A stretch of DNA of 64,000 nt from Acanthornis magna. Taxonomy: Eukaryota > Chordata > Aves > Passeriformes > Acanthizidae. Below the pieces are notes generated by a model. It did not search any database. It was not told the origin of the DNA and saw only the letters and a program-made list of their open reading frames with translations. Within the stretch, counting starts at the first letter, position 1. Every line of letters starts with the position of its first letter. Below, in pieces: positions 1 to 11,541 of the stretch. The position numbers and the translations under genes were made by a program. Where the stretch lies: the NCBI GenBank assembly GCA_036785705.1, contig JAWUZG010000970.1, positions 62,001-126,000 of the forward strand, in the 5' to 3' direction.

Positions 1-423
1 CACGGCTCTCTGCGGTCCGGCACAGATGCGAACAGAAGAGGCTACGTGGAGAATACATTCTCCACGCACGCTACCTTCTCCGGGCGCTGCAGCTGCACGA
101 GTTTTGTAAGACTAAAGCTGGATCAAAGTGTTTCTCTCTCACTCCCTCTCTCTCTGCACATTGTCCCCGTGTGCCGGTGCTGCCAGAACATCGTAGCAGC
201 GACAAACATCCTTTGGAGATGAGCCTGCATGCTGCTATGCCTGCCGGTGCAGTTTGGATGTGAAATGCAGGGTGCACAGCAGCTCCGCGTTCTCCGGCAC
301 CTCGCTTCGGCTTCTAGCCGCCTAAGACGCACCTTCGCCGGCTAGGCGCTCTTAGCTCGCAAAGCGCGAGAAAGAAGCGCACGGCTCTCTGCGGTCCGGC
401 ACAGATGCGAACAGAAGAGGCTA

Positions 424-445
424 CGTGGAGAATACATTCTCCACG
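424..445. other. 22-bp palindrome at the head of each monomer
   Basis: Arms cgtggagaat and attctccacg are exact reverse complements separated by the two bases ac. The dyad is present in almost every monomer of the array and is among its least variable parts. Exceptions seen: an outer-arm G to A (ctacatgg) in the monomers at 51836, 58753, 60666 and 63740; ctacgagg at 34554; one change in the right arm near 35341; and an inserted g in the left arm near 28406. It could be a dimeric protein-binding site or a short cruciform. It does not match the 17-bp CENP-B box. Function is unknown. Confidence 0.85.
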
Positions 446-509
446 CACGCTACCTTCTCCGGGCGCTGCAGCTGCACGAGTTTTGTAAGACTAAAGCTGG
501 GGCAAAGTG

Positions 510-540
510 TTTCTCTCTCTCTCTCGCTCCCTCTCTCTCT
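510..540 (+). repeat. Pyrimidine tract with (CT)n length polymorphism
   Basis: A 31-base tract with a single purine (g at 526): ttt, six CT units, then cgctccc and a second CT run. The first CT run explains nearly all length classes: n=6 in 385-bp monomers, n=4 in the three 381-bp monomers (7700, 9621, 16908) and n=3 in the 27 monomers of 379 bp. I see no n=5. The single purine position alternates between cgctccc and cactccc, a CpG transition. Such tracts can slip during replication and can form triplex structures; only the length variation is seen directly. Confidence 0.9.
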
Positions 541-692
541 GCACGTCGTCCCCGTGTGCCGGTGCTGCCAGAACATCGTAGCAGCGACAAACATCCTTTG
601 GAGATGAGCCTGCATGCTGCTATGCGTGCCGGTGCAGTTTGGATGTGAAATGCAGGGTGCACAGCAGCTCCGCGTTCTCCGGCACCTCGCTT

Positions 693-755
693 CGGCTTCT
701 AGCCGCCTAAGACGCACCTTCGCCGGCTAGGCGCTCTTAGCTCGCAAAGCGCGAG
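693..755. other. Dyad-rich GC block at the 3' part of the monomer
   Basis: Four short complementary pairs are nested or adjacent: cggct (693-697) with agccg (701-705) around a 3-base loop; cgccta (704-709) with taggcg (728-733); ctaaga (707-712) with tcttag (735-740); ctcgc (741-745) with gcgag (751-755) around aaagc. The second and third pairs overlap and compete, so only alternative folds are possible. Several CpG variant sites (gccgcc/gctgcc, gacgcacc/gacacacc, ttcgcc/tttgcc, ctcgca/ctcaca) fall here. Whether this folds in a transcript or in DNA is unknown. Confidence 0.55.
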
Positions 756-1190
756 AAAGAAGCGCACGGCTCTCTGCGGTCCGGCACAGATGCGAACAGA
801 AGAGGCTACGTGGAGAATACATTCTCCACGCACGCTACCTTCTCCGGGCGCTGCAGCTGCACGAGTTTTGTAAGACTAAAGCTGGGGCAAAGTGTTTCTC
901 TCTCTCTCTCGCTCCCTCTCTCTCTGCACATTGTCCCCGTGTGCCGGTGCTGCCAGAACATCGTAGCAGCGACAAACATCCTTTGGAGATGAGCCTGCAT
1001 GCTGCTATGCGTGCCGGTGCAGTTTGGATGTGAAATGCAGGGTGCACAGCAGCTCCGCGTTCTCCGGCACCTCGCTTCGGCTTCTAGCCGCCTAAGACGC
1101 ACCTTCGCCGGCTAGGCGCTCTTAGCTCGCAAAGCGCGAGAAAGAAGCGCACGGCTCTCTGCGGTCCGGCACAGATGCGAACAGAAGAGG

Positions 1191-3867
1191 CTACGTGGAG
1201 AATACATTCTCCACGCACGCTACCTTCTCCGGGCGCTGCAGCTGCACGAGTTTTGTAAGACTAAAGCTGGGGCAAAGTGTTTCTCTCTCTCTCTCGCTCC
1301 CTCTCTCTCTGCACATTGTCCCCGTGTGCCGGTGCTGCCAGAACATCGTAGCAGCGACAAACATCCTTTGGAGATGAGCCTGCATGCTGCTATGCCTGCC
1401 GGTGCAGTTTGGATGTGAAATGCAGGGTGCACAGCAGCTCCGCGTTCTCCGGCACCTCGCTTCGGCTTCTAGCCGCCTAAGACGCACCTTCGCCGGCTAG
1501 GCGCTCTTAGCTCGCAAAGCGCGAGAAAGAAGCGCACGGCTCTCTGCGGTCCGGCACAGATGCGAACAGAAGAGGCTACGTGGAGAATACATTCTCCACG
1601 CACGCTACCTTCTCCGGGCGCTGCAGCTGCACGAGTTTTGTAAGTCTAAAGCTGGAGCAAAGTGTTTCTCTCTCACTCCCTCTCTCTCTGCACATTGTCC
1701 CCGTGTGCCGGTGCTGCCAGAACATCGTAGCAGCGACAAACATCCTTTGGAGATGAGCCTGCATGCTGCTATGCCTGCCGGTGCAGTTTGGATGTGAAAT
1801 GCAGGGTGCACAGCAGCTCCGCGTTCTCCGGCACCTCGCTTCGGCTTCTAGCCGCCTAAGACGCACCTTCGCCGGCTAGGCGCTCTTAGCTCGCAAAGCG
1901 CGAGAAAGAAGCGCACGGCTCTCTGCGGTCCGGCACAGATGCGAACAGAAGAGGCTACGTGGAGAATACATTCTCCACGCACGCTACCTTCTCCGGGCGC
2001 TGCAGCTGCACGAGTTTTGTAAGACTAAAGCTGGGGCAAAGTGTTTCTCTCTCTCTCTCGCTCCCTCTCTCTCTGCACGTCGTCCCCGTGTGCCGGTGCT
2101 GCCAGAACATCGTAGCAGCGACAAACATCCTTTGGAGATGAGCCTGCATGCTGCTATGCCTGCCGGTGCAGTTTGGATGTGAAATGCAGGGTGCACAGCA
2201 GTTCCGCGTTCTCCGGCACCTCGCTTCGGCTTCTAGCCGCCTAAGACGCACCTTCGCCGGCTAGGCGCTCTTAGCTCGCAAAGCGCGAGAAAGAAGCGGA
2301 CGGCTCTCTGCGGTCTGGCACAGATGCGAACAGAAGAGGCTACGTGGAGAATACATTCTCCACGCACGCTACCTTCTCCGGGCGCTGCAGCTGCACGAGT
2401 TTTGTAAGACTAAAGCTGGGGCAAAGTGTTTCTCTCTCTCTCTCGCTCCCTCTCTCTCTGCACATTGTCCCCGTGTGCCGGTGCTGCCAGAACATCGTAG
2501 CAGCGACAAACATCCTTTGGAGATGAGCCTGCATGCTGCTATGCGTGCCGGTGCAGTTTGGATGTGAAATGCAGGGTGCACAGCAGCTCCGCATTCTCCG
2601 GCACCTCGCTTCGGCTTCTAGCCGCCTAAGACGCACCTTCGCCGGCTAGGCGCTCTTAGCTCGCAAAGCGCGAGAAAGAAGCGCACGGCTCTCTGCGGTC
2701 CGGCACAGATGCGAACAGAAGAGGCTACGTGGAGAATACATTCTCCACGCACGCTACCTTCTCCGGGCGCTGCAGCTGCACGAGTTTTGTAAGACTAAAG
2801 CTGGAGCAAAGTGTTTCTCTCTCGCTCCCTCTCTCTCTGCACATTGTCCCCGTGTGCCGGTGCTGCCAGAACATCGTAGCAGCGACAAACATCCTTTGGA
2901 GATGAGCCTGCATGCTGCTATGCGTGCTGGTGCAGTTTGGATGTGAAATGCAGGGTGCACAGCAGCTCCGCGTTCTCCGGCACCTCGCTTCGGCTTCTAG
3001 CCGCCTAAGACGCACCTTCGCCGGCTAGGCGCTCTTAGCTCGCAAAGCGCGAGAAAGAAGCGCACGGCTCTCTGCGGTCCGGCACAGATGCGAACAGAAG
3101 AGGCTACGTGGAGAATACATTCTCCACGCACGCTACCTTCTCCGGGAGCTGCAACTGCACGAGTTTTGTAAGACTAAAGCTGGAGCAAAGTGTTTCTCTC
3201 TCTCTCTCGCTCCCTCTCTCTCTGCACATTGTCCCCGTGTGCCGGTGCTGCCAGAACATCGTAGCAGCGACAAACATCCTTTGGAGATGAGCCTGCATGC
3301 TGCTATGCCTGCCGGTGCAGTTTGGATGTGAAATGCAGGGTGCACAGCAGCTCCGCGTTCTCCGGCACCTCACTTCGGCTTCTGGCTGCCTAAGACGCAC
3401 CTTCGCCGACTAGGCGCTCTTAGCTCGCAAAGCGCGAGAAAGAAGCGGACGGCTCTCTGCGGTCCGGCACAGATGCGAACAGAAGAGGCTACGTGGAGAA
3501 TACATTCTCCACGCACGCTACCTTCTCCGGGAGCTGAACTTGCACGAGTTTTGTAAGTCTAAAGCTGGAGCAAAGTGTTTCTCTCTCGCTCCCTCTCTCT
3601 CTGCACATTGTCCCCGTGTGCCGGTGCTGCCAGAACATCGTAGCAGCGACAAACATCCTTTGGAGATGAGCCTGCATGCTGCTATGCGTGCCGGTGCAGT
3701 TTGGATGTGAAATGCAGGGTGCACAGCAGCTCCGCGTTCTCCGGCACCTCGCTTCGGCTTCTAGCCGCCTAAGACGCACCTTCGCCGGCTAGGCGCTCTT
3801 AGCTCGCAAAGCGCGAGAAAGAAGCGCACGGCTCTCTGCGGTCCGGCACAGATGCGAACAGAAGAGG
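1191..3867. repeat. 7-monomer HOR, copy 1 (2677 bp)
   Basis: Monomer starts 1191, 1576, 1955, 2340, 2725, 3104 and 3489, with lengths 385, 379, 385, 385, 379, 385 and 379. Marks: cactccc with (CT)3 at 1576; agttccgcg at 1955; gcggtctggca before 2340; gcattctcc inside 2340; atgcgtgctgg in 2725; gagctgcaactgc with cacttcgg and gctgcc in 3104; gagctgaacttgc with gtaagtct in 3489. The same order returns 2677 bp later. On reading, the two copies differ at about five positions (3384/6061, 3401/6078, 3688/6365, 3815/6492, 3827/6504), so the duplication is recent. Confidence 0.92.
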
Positions 3868-6544
3868 CTACGTGGAGAATACATTCTCCACGCACGCTAC
3901 CTTCTCCGGGCGCTGCAGCTGCACGAGTTTTGTAAGACTAAAGCTGGGGCAAAGTGTTTCTCTCTCTCTCTCGCTCCCTCTCTCTCTGCACATTGTCCCC
4001 GTGTGCCGGTGCTGCCAGAACATCGTAGCAGCGACAAACATCCTTTGGAGATGAGCCTGCATGCTGCTATGCCTGCCGGTGCAGTTTGGATGTGAAATGC
4101 AGGGTGCACAGCAGCTCCGCGTTCTCCGGCACCTCGCTTCGGCTTCTAGCCGCCTAAGACGCACCTTCGCCGGCTAGGCGCTCTTAGCTCGCAAAGCGCG
4201 AGAAAGAAGCGCACGGCTCTCTGCGGTCCGGCACAGATGCGAACAGAAGAGGCTACGTGGAGAATACATTCTCCACGCACGCTACCTTCTCCGGGCGCTG
4301 CAGCTGCACGAGTTTTGTAAGTCTAAAGCTGGAGCAAAGTGTTTCTCTCTCACTCCCTCTCTCTCTGCACATTGTCCCCGTGTGCCGGTGCTGCCAGAAC
4401 ATCGTAGCAGCGACAAACATCCTTTGGAGATGAGCCTGCATGCTGCTATGCCTGCCGGTGCAGTTTGGATGTGAAATGCAGGGTGCACAGCAGCTCCGCG
4501 TTCTCCGGCACCTCGCTTCGGCTTCTAGCCGCCTAAGACGCACCTTCGCCGGCTAGGCGCTCTTAGCTCGCAAAGCGCGAGAAAGAAGCGCACGGCTCTC
4601 TGCGGTCCGGCACAGATGCGAACAGAAGAGGCTACGTGGAGAATACATTCTCCACGCACGCTACCTTCTCCGGGCGCTGCAGCTGCACGAGTTTTGTAAG
4701 ACTAAAGCTGGGGCAAAGTGTTTCTCTCTCTCTCTCGCTCCCTCTCTCTCTGCACGTCGTCCCCGTGTGCCGGTGCTGCCAGAACATCGTAGCAGCGACA
4801 AACATCCTTTGGAGATGAGCCTGCATGCTGCTATGCCTGCCGGTGCAGTTTGGATGTGAAATGCAGGGTGCACAGCAGTTCCGCGTTCTCCGGCACCTCG
4901 CTTCGGCTTCTAGCCGCCTAAGACGCACCTTCGCCGGCTAGGCGCTCTTAGCTCGCAAAGCGCGAGAAAGAAGCGGACGGCTCTCTGCGGTCTGGCACAG
5001 ATGCGAACAGAAGAGGCTACGTGGAGAATACATTCTCCACGCACGCTACCTTCTCCGGGCGCTGCAGCTGCACGAGTTTTGTAAGACTAAAGCTGGGGCA
5101 AAGTGTTTCTCTCTCTCTCTCGCTCCCTCTCTCTCTGCACATTGTCCCCGTGTGCCGGTGCTGCCAGAACATCGTAGCAGCGACAAACATCCTTTGGAGA
5201 TGAGCCTGCATGCTGCTATGCGTGCCGGTGCAGTTTGGATGTGAAATGCAGGGTGCACAGCAGCTCCGCATTCTCCGGCACCTCGCTTCGGCTTCTAGCC
5301 GCCTAAGACGCACCTTCGCCGGCTAGGCGCTCTTAGCTCGCAAAGCGCGAGAAAGAAGCGCACGGCTCTCTGCGGTCCGGCACAGATGCGAACAGAAGAG
5401 GCTACGTGGAGAATACATTCTCCACGCACGCTACCTTCTCCGGGCGCTGCAGCTGCACGAGTTTTGTAAGACTAAAGCTGGAGCAAAGTGTTTCTCTCTC
5501 GCTCCCTCTCTCTCTGCACATTGTCCCCGTGTGCCGGTGCTGCCAGAACATCGTAGCAGCGACAAACATCCTTTGGAGATGAGCCTGCATGCTGCTATGC
5601 GTGCTGGTGCAGTTTGGATGTGAAATGCAGGGTGCACAGCAGCTCCGCGTTCTCCGGCACCTCGCTTCGGCTTCTAGCCGCCTAAGACGCACCTTCGCCG
5701 GCTAGGCGCTCTTAGCTCGCAAAGCGCGAGAAAGAAGCGCACGGCTCTCTGCGGTCCGGCACAGATGCGAACAGAAGAGGCTACGTGGAGAATACATTCT
5801 CCACGCACGCTACCTTCTCCGGGAGCTGCAACTGCACGAGTTTTGTAAGACTAAAGCTGGAGCAAAGTGTTTCTCTCTCTCTCTCGCTCCCTCTCTCTCT
5901 GCACATTGTCCCCGTGTGCCGGTGCTGCCAGAACATCGTAGCAGCGACAAACATCCTTTGGAGATGAGCCTGCATGCTGCTATGCCTGCCGGTGCAGTTT
6001 GGATGTGAAATGCAGGGTGCACAGCAGCTCCGCGTTCTCCGGCACCTCACTTCGGCTTCTAGCTGCCTAAGACGCACTTTCGCCGACTAGGCGCTCTTAG
6101 CTCGCAAAGCGCGAGAAAGAAGCGGACGGCTCTCTGCGGTCCGGCACAGATGCGAACAGAAGAGGCTACGTGGAGAATACATTCTCCACGCACGCTACCT
6201 TCTCCGGGAGCTGAACTTGCACGAGTTTTGTAAGTCTAAAGCTGGAGCAAAGTGTTTCTCTCTCGCTCCCTCTCTCTCTGCACATTGTCCCCGTGTGCCG
6301 GTGCTGCCAGAACATCGTAGCAGCGACAAACATCCTTTGGAGATGAGCCTGCATGCTGCTATGCCTGCCGGTGCAGTTTGGATGTGAAATGCAGGGTGCA
6401 CAGCAGCTCCGCGTTCTCCGGCACCTCGCTTCGGCTTCTAGCCGCCTAAGACGCACCTTCGCCGGCTAGGCGCTCTTAGCTCGCAAAGCGCAAGAAAGAA
6501 GCGGACGGCTCTCTGCGGTCCGGCACAGATGCGAACAGAAGAGG
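3868..6544. repeat. 7-monomer HOR, copy 2 (2677 bp)
   Basis: Monomer starts 3868, 4253, 4632, 5017, 5402, 5781 and 6166, matching copy 1 one for one with the same lengths. Near-identity covers the whole unit, including private marks such as agttccgcg (4632) and atgcgtgctgg (5402). The repeat stops at 6545: a third copy would begin with a monomer like 1191, but the monomer at 6545 instead resembles those at 2340 and 5017 (gcattctcc, atgcgtgcc). This is a sign of exchange out of register. Confidence 0.92.
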
Positions 6545-7699
6545 CTACGTGGAGAATACATTCTCCACGCACGCTACCTTCTCCGGGCGCTGCAGCTGCA
6601 CGAGTTTTGTAAGACTAAAGCTGGGGCAAAGTGTTTCTCTCTCTCTCTCGCTCCCTCTCTCTCTGCACATTGTCCCCGTGTGCCGGTGCTGCCAGAACAT
6701 CGTAGCAGCGACAAACATCCTTTGGAGATGAGCCTGCATGCTGCTATGCGTGCCGGTGCAGTTTGGATGTGAAATGCAGGGTGCACAGCAGCTCCGCATT
6801 CTCCGGCACCTCGCTTCGGCTTCTAGCCGCCTAAGACGCACCTTCGCCGGCTAGGCGCTCTTAGCTCGCAAAGCGCGAGAAAGAAGCGCACGGCTCTCTG
6901 CGGTCCGGCACAGATGCGAACAGAAGAGGCTACGTGGAGAATACATTCTCCACGCACGCTACCTTCTCCGGGCGCTGCAGCTGCACGAGTTTTGTAAGAC
7001 GAAAGCTGGAGCAAAGTGTTTCTCTCTCTCTCTCACTCCCTCTCTCTCTGCACATCGTCCCCGTGTGCCGGTGCTGCCAGAACATCGTAGCACCGAGAAA
7101 CATCCTTTGGAGATGAGCCTGCATGCTGCTATGCGTGCCGGTGCAGTTTGGATGTGAAATGCAGGGTGCACAGCAGCTCCGCGTTCTCCGGCACCTCGCT
7201 TCGGCTTCTAGCCGCCTAAGACGCACCTTCGCCGGCTAGGCGCTCTTAGCTCGCAAAGCGCGAGAAAGAAGCGGACGGCTCTCTGCGGTCCGGCACAGAT
7301 GCGAACAGAAGAGGCTACGTGGAGAATACATTCTCCACGCACTCTACCTTCTCCGGGCGCTGCAGCTGCACGAGTTTTGTAAGACGAAAGCTGGAGCAAA
7401 GTGTTTCTCTCTCTCTCTCACTCCCTCTCTCTCTGCACATTGTCCCCGTGTGCCGGTGCTGCCAGAACATCGTAGCAGCGACAAACATCCTTTGGAGATG
7501 AGCCTGCATGCTGCTATGCCTGCCGGTGCAGTTTGGATGTGAAATGCAGGGTGCACAGCAGCTCCGCGTTCTCCGGCACCTCGCTTCGGCTTCTAGCCGC
7601 CTAAGACGCACCTTCGCCGGCTAGGCGCTCTTAGCTCGCAAAGCACGAGAAAGAAGCGCACGGCTCTCTGCGGTCCGGCACAGATGCGAACAGAAGAGG
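6545..7699. repeat. Three bridging monomers between the 7-mer and 5-mer HORs
   Basis: Monomers at 6545, 6930 and 7315, each 385 bp. The first is like the 2340/5017 subtype. The second has acgaaag and caccgagaaac, a subtype that recurs at 15368, 19214, 21121, 43000, 49142 and elsewhere. The third has actctacc with acgaaag and ends in aaagcacgag, as does the monomer at 21506. The pair 6930-7315 followed by a gagcagcaac monomer (7700) therefore parallels 21121-21506-21891. No gene is present. Confidence 0.85.
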
Positions 7700-9620
7700 C
7701 TACGTGGAGAATACATTCTCCACGCACTCTACCTTCTCCGGGAGCAGCAACTGCACGAGTTTTGTAAGACTAAAGCTGGAGCAAAGTGTTTCTCTCTCTC
7801 GCTCCCTCTCTCTCTGCACATTGTCCCCGTGTGCCGGTGCTGCCAGAACATCGTAGCAGCGACAAACATCCTTTGGAGATGAGCCTGCATGCTGCTATGC
7901 GTGCCGGTGCAGTTTGGATGTGAAATGCAGGGTGCACAGCAGCTCCGCGTTCTCCGGCACCTCGCTTCGGCTTCTAGCCGCCTAAGACGCACCTTCGCCG
8001 GCTAGGCGCTCTTAGCTCGCAAAGCGCGAGAAAGAAGCGCACGGCTCTCTGCGGTCCGGCACAGATGCGAACAGAAGAGGCTACGTGGAGAATACATTCT
8101 CCACGCACTCTACCTTCTCCGGGAGCTGCAACTGCACGAGTTTTGTAAGACTAAAGCTGGGGCAAAGTGTTTCTCTCTCTCTCTCGCTCCCTCTCTCTCT
8201 GCACATTGTCCCCGTGTGCCGGTGCTGCCAGAACATCGTAGCAGCGACAAACATCCTTTGGAGATGAGCCTGCATGCTGCTATGCCTGCCGGTGCAGTTT
8301 GGATGTGAAATGCAGGGTGCACAGCAGCTCCGCGTTCTCCGGCACCTCGCTTCGGCTTCTAGCCGCCTAAGACGCACCTTCGCCGGCTAGGCGCTCTTAG
8401 CTCGCAAAGCGCGAGAAAGAAGCGCACGGCTCTCTGCGGTCCGGCACAGATGCGAACAGAAGAGGCTACGTGGAGAATACATTCTCCACGCACTCTACCT
8501 TCTCCGGGCGCTGCAGCTGCACGAGTTTTGTAAGACTAAAGCTGGGGCAAAGTGTTTCTCTCTCTCTCTCGCTCCCTCTCTCTCTGCACATTGTCCCCGT
8601 GTGCCGGTGCTGCCAGAACATCGTAGCAGCGACAAACATCCTTTGGAGATGAGCCTGCATGCTGCTATGCCTGCCGGTGCAGTTTGGATGTGAAATGCAG
8701 GGTGCACAGCAGCTCCGCGTTCTCCGGCACCTCGCTTCGGCTTCTAGCCGCCTAAGACGCACCTTCGCCGGCTAGGCGCTCTTAGCTCGCAAAGCGCGAG
8801 AAAGAAGCGCACGGCTCTCTGCGGTCCGGAACAGATGCGAACAGAAGAGGCTACGTGGAGAATACATTCTCCACGCACGCTACATTCTCCGGGCGCTGCA
8901 ACTGCACGAGTTTTGTAAGACGAAAGCTGGAGCAAAGTGTTTCTCTCGCTCTCTCGCTCCCTCTCTCTCTGCACGTCGTCCCCGTGTGCCGGTGCTGCCA
9001 GAACATCGTAGCAGCGACAAACATCCTTTGGAGATGAGCCTGCATGCTGCTATGCCTGCCGGTGCAGTTTGGATGTGAAATGCAGGGTGCACAGCAGCTC
9101 CGCGTTCTCCGGCACCTCGCTTCGGCTTCTAGCCGCCTAAGACGCACCTTCGCCGGCTAGGCGCTCTTAGCTCGCAAAGCGCGAGAAAGAAGCGCACGGC
9201 TCTCTGCGGTCCGGCACAGATGCGAACAGAAGAGGCTACGTGGAGAATACATTCTCCACGCACGCTACCTTCTCCGGGCGCTGCAGCTGCACGAGTTTTG
9301 TAAGACTAAAGCTGGGGCAAAGTGTTTCTCTCTCTCTCTCGCTCCCTCTCTCTCTGCACATTGTCCCCGTGTGCCGGTGCTGCCAGAACATCGTAGCAGC
9401 GACAAACATCCTTTGGAGATGAGCCTGCATGCTGCTATGCCTGCCGGTGCAGTTTGGATGTGAAATGCAGGGTGCACAGCAGCTCCGCGTTCTCCGGCAC
9501 CTCGCTTCGGCTTCTAGCCGCCTAAGACGCACCTTCGCCGGCTAGGCGCTCATAGCTCGCAAAGCGCGAGAAAGAAGCACACGGCTCTCTGCGGTCCGGC
9601 ACAGATGCGAACAGAAGAGG
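7700..9620. repeat. 5-monomer HOR, copy 1 (1921 bp)
   Basis: Monomer starts 7700 (381 bp, (CT)4, gagcagcaac), 8081, 8466, 8851 and 9236 (all 385). The 8851 monomer has several private marks: gtccggaac just upstream, ctacattctcc, and tttctctcgctctctc in the CT tract. The last monomer ends with gctcatagc and gaagcacacgg instead of gctcttagc and gaagcgcacgg. The unit returns immediately at 9621 and again at 16908. Confidence 0.93.
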
Positions 9621-11541
9621 CTACGTGGAGAATACATTCTCCACGCACTCTACCTTCTCCGGGAGCTGCAACTGCACGAGTTTTGTAAGACTAAAGCTGG
9701 AGCAAAGTGTTTCTCTCTCTCGCTCCCTCTCTCTCTGCACATTGTCCCCGTGTGCCGGTGCTGCCAGAACATCGTAGCAGCGACAAACATCCTTTGGAGA
9801 TGAGCCTGCATGCTGCTATGCGTGCCGGTGCAGTTTGGATGTGAAATGCAGGGTGCACAGCAGCTCCGCGTTCTCCGGCACCTCGCTTCGGCTTCTAGCC
9901 GCCTAAGACGCACCTTCGCCGGCTAGGCGCTCTTAGCTCGCAAAGCGCGAGAAAGAAGCGCACGGCTCTCTGCGGTCCGGCACAGATGCGAACAGAAGAG
10001 GCTACGTGGAGAATACATTCTCCACGCACTCTACCTTCTCCGGGAGCTGCAACTGCACGAGTTTTGTAAGACTAAAGCTGGGGCAAAGTGTTTCTCTCTC
10101 TCTCTCGCTCCCTCTCTCTCTGCACATTGTCCCCGTGTGCCGGTGCTGCCAGAACATCGTAGCAGCGACAAACATCCTTTGGAGATGAGCCTGCATGCTG
10201 CTATGCCTGCCGGTGCAGTTTGGATGTGAAATGCAGGGTGCACAGCAGCTCCGCGTTCTCCGGCACCTCGCTTCGGCTTCTAGCCGCCTAAGACGCACCT
10301 TCGCCGGCTAGGCGCTCTTAGCTCGCAAAGCGCGAGAAAGAAGCGCACGGCTCTCTGCGGTCCGGCACAGATGCGAACAGAAGAGGCTACGTGGAGAATA
10401 CATTCTCCACGCACTCTACCTTCTCCGGGCGCTGCAGCTGCACGAGTTTTGTAAGACTAAAGCTGGGGCAAAGTGTTTCTCTCTCTCTCTCGCTCCCTCT
10501 CTCTCTGCACATTGTCCCCGTGTGCCGGTGCTGCCAGAACATCGTAGCAGCGACAAACATCCTTTGGAGATGAGCCTGCATGCTGCTATGCCTGCCGGTG
10601 CAGTTTGGATGTGAAATGCAGGGTGCACAGCAGCTCCGCGTTCTCCGGCACCTCGCTTCGGCTTCTAGCCGCCTAAGACGCACCTTCGCCGGCTAGGCGC
10701 TCTTAGCTCGCAAAGCGCGAGAAAGAAGCGCACGGCTCTCTGCGGTCCGGAACAGATGCGAACAGAAGAGGCTACGTGGAGAATACATTCTCCACGCACG
10801 CTACATTCTCCGGGCGCTGCAACTGCACGAGTTTTGTAAGACGAAAGCTGGAGCAAAGTGTTTCTCTCGCTCTCTCGCTCCCTCTCTCTCTGCACGTCGT
10901 CCCCGTGTGCCGGTGCTGCCAGAACATCGTAGCAGCGACAAACATCCTTTGGAGATGAGCCTGCATGCTGCTATGCCTGCCGGTGCAGTTTGGATGTGAA
11001 ATGCAGGGTGCACAGCAGCTCCGCGTTCTCCGGCACCTCGCTTCGGCTTCTAGCCGCCTAAGACGCACCTTCGCCGGCTAGGCGCTCTTAGCTCGCAAAG
11101 CGCGAGAAAGAAGCGCACGGCTCTCTGCGGTCCGGCACAGATGCGAACAGAAGAGGCTACGTGGAGAATACATTCTCCACGCACGCTACCTTCTCCGGGC
11201 GCTGCAGCTGCACGAGTTTTGTAAGACTAAAGCTGGGGCAAAGTGTTTCTCTCTCTCTCTCGCTCCCTCTCTCTCTGCACATTGTCCCCGTGTGCCGGTG
11301 CTGCCAGAACATCGTAGCAGCGACAAACATCCTTTGGAGATGAGCCTGCATGCTGCTATGCCTGCCGGTGCAGTTTGGATGTGAAATGCAGGGTGCACAG
11401 CAGCTCCGCGTTCTCCGGCACCTCGCTTCGGCTTCTAGCCGCCTAAGACGCACCTTCGCCGGCTAGGCGCTCATAGCTCGCAAAGCGCGAGAAAGAAGCA
11501 CACGGCTCTCTGCGGTCCGGCACAGATGCGAACAGAAGAGG
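9621..11541. repeat. 5-monomer HOR, copy 2 (1921 bp)
   Basis: Monomer starts 9621 (381 bp), 10002, 10387, 10772 and 11157. It carries every private mark of copy 1. The one difference I see inside the unit is gagctgcaac here (9667) against gagcagcaac in copy 1 (7746). After this copy the array continues with an unrelated subtype (ttgaatgtg, 11542) instead of a third unit. Confidence 0.93.

Larger units (their letters stand above)
421..805 (+). repeat. Representative 385-bp satellite monomer
   Basis: Used here as the type monomer. By direct count it holds 226 G or C in 385 bp (58.7%) and about 32 CpG dinucleotides, roughly what base composition alone predicts, so CpG is not depleted. Order of parts: palindrome 424-445; GC-rich stretch with PstI/PvuII overlap (tgcagctgca) near 468-477; gtaaga at 485-490; pyrimidine tract 510-540; GC-rich middle with one SphI site (gcatgc) and one ApaLI site (gtgcac); dyad-rich block 693-755. 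Plus-strand frame 425-607 and minus-strand frames 421-717 and 450-662 all start with GTG, overlap one another, and look like by-products of low stop density rather than genes. Confidence 0.95.
1..1190. repeat. Leading monomers before the 7-monomer HOR
   Basis: Holds the last 41 bases of a cut monomer and three full monomers starting at 42 (379 bp), 421 (385) and 806 (385). The monomer at 42 has the rare ggatcaaag variant with (CT)3 and cactccc; the only other ggatcaaag monomer I see is at 45304, more than 45 kb away. The monomers at 421 and 806 are of the commonest subtype (cgctgcagctgc, actaaag, ggggcaaag), differing at the gcacgtcgtcc / gcacattgtcc site. No gene is present. Confidence 0.9.

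Noticed and set aside
425..607. Recurring plus-strand frame of 60 codons rich in Ser/Leu
   Set aside because: It starts at GTG, its centre is just the translated CT run, and it disappears in (CT)3 monomers. Best explained as a by-product of the repeat.
421..717. Recurring minus-strand frame of 96-98 codons in nearly every monomer (and 68-70 codon partner)
   Set aside because: It starts at GTG, overlaps frames on both strands, is broken by the 2-bp CT change in the 381-bp monomers, and shifts frame at each monomer boundary. Substitutions fall without codon preference. No known domain is recognised.
421..805. CENP-B box (nTTCGnnnnAnnCGGGn) in the monomer
   Set aside because: Both TTCG sites on the plus strand lack the A and CGGG at the required spacing, and no reverse-strand match was found by eye.
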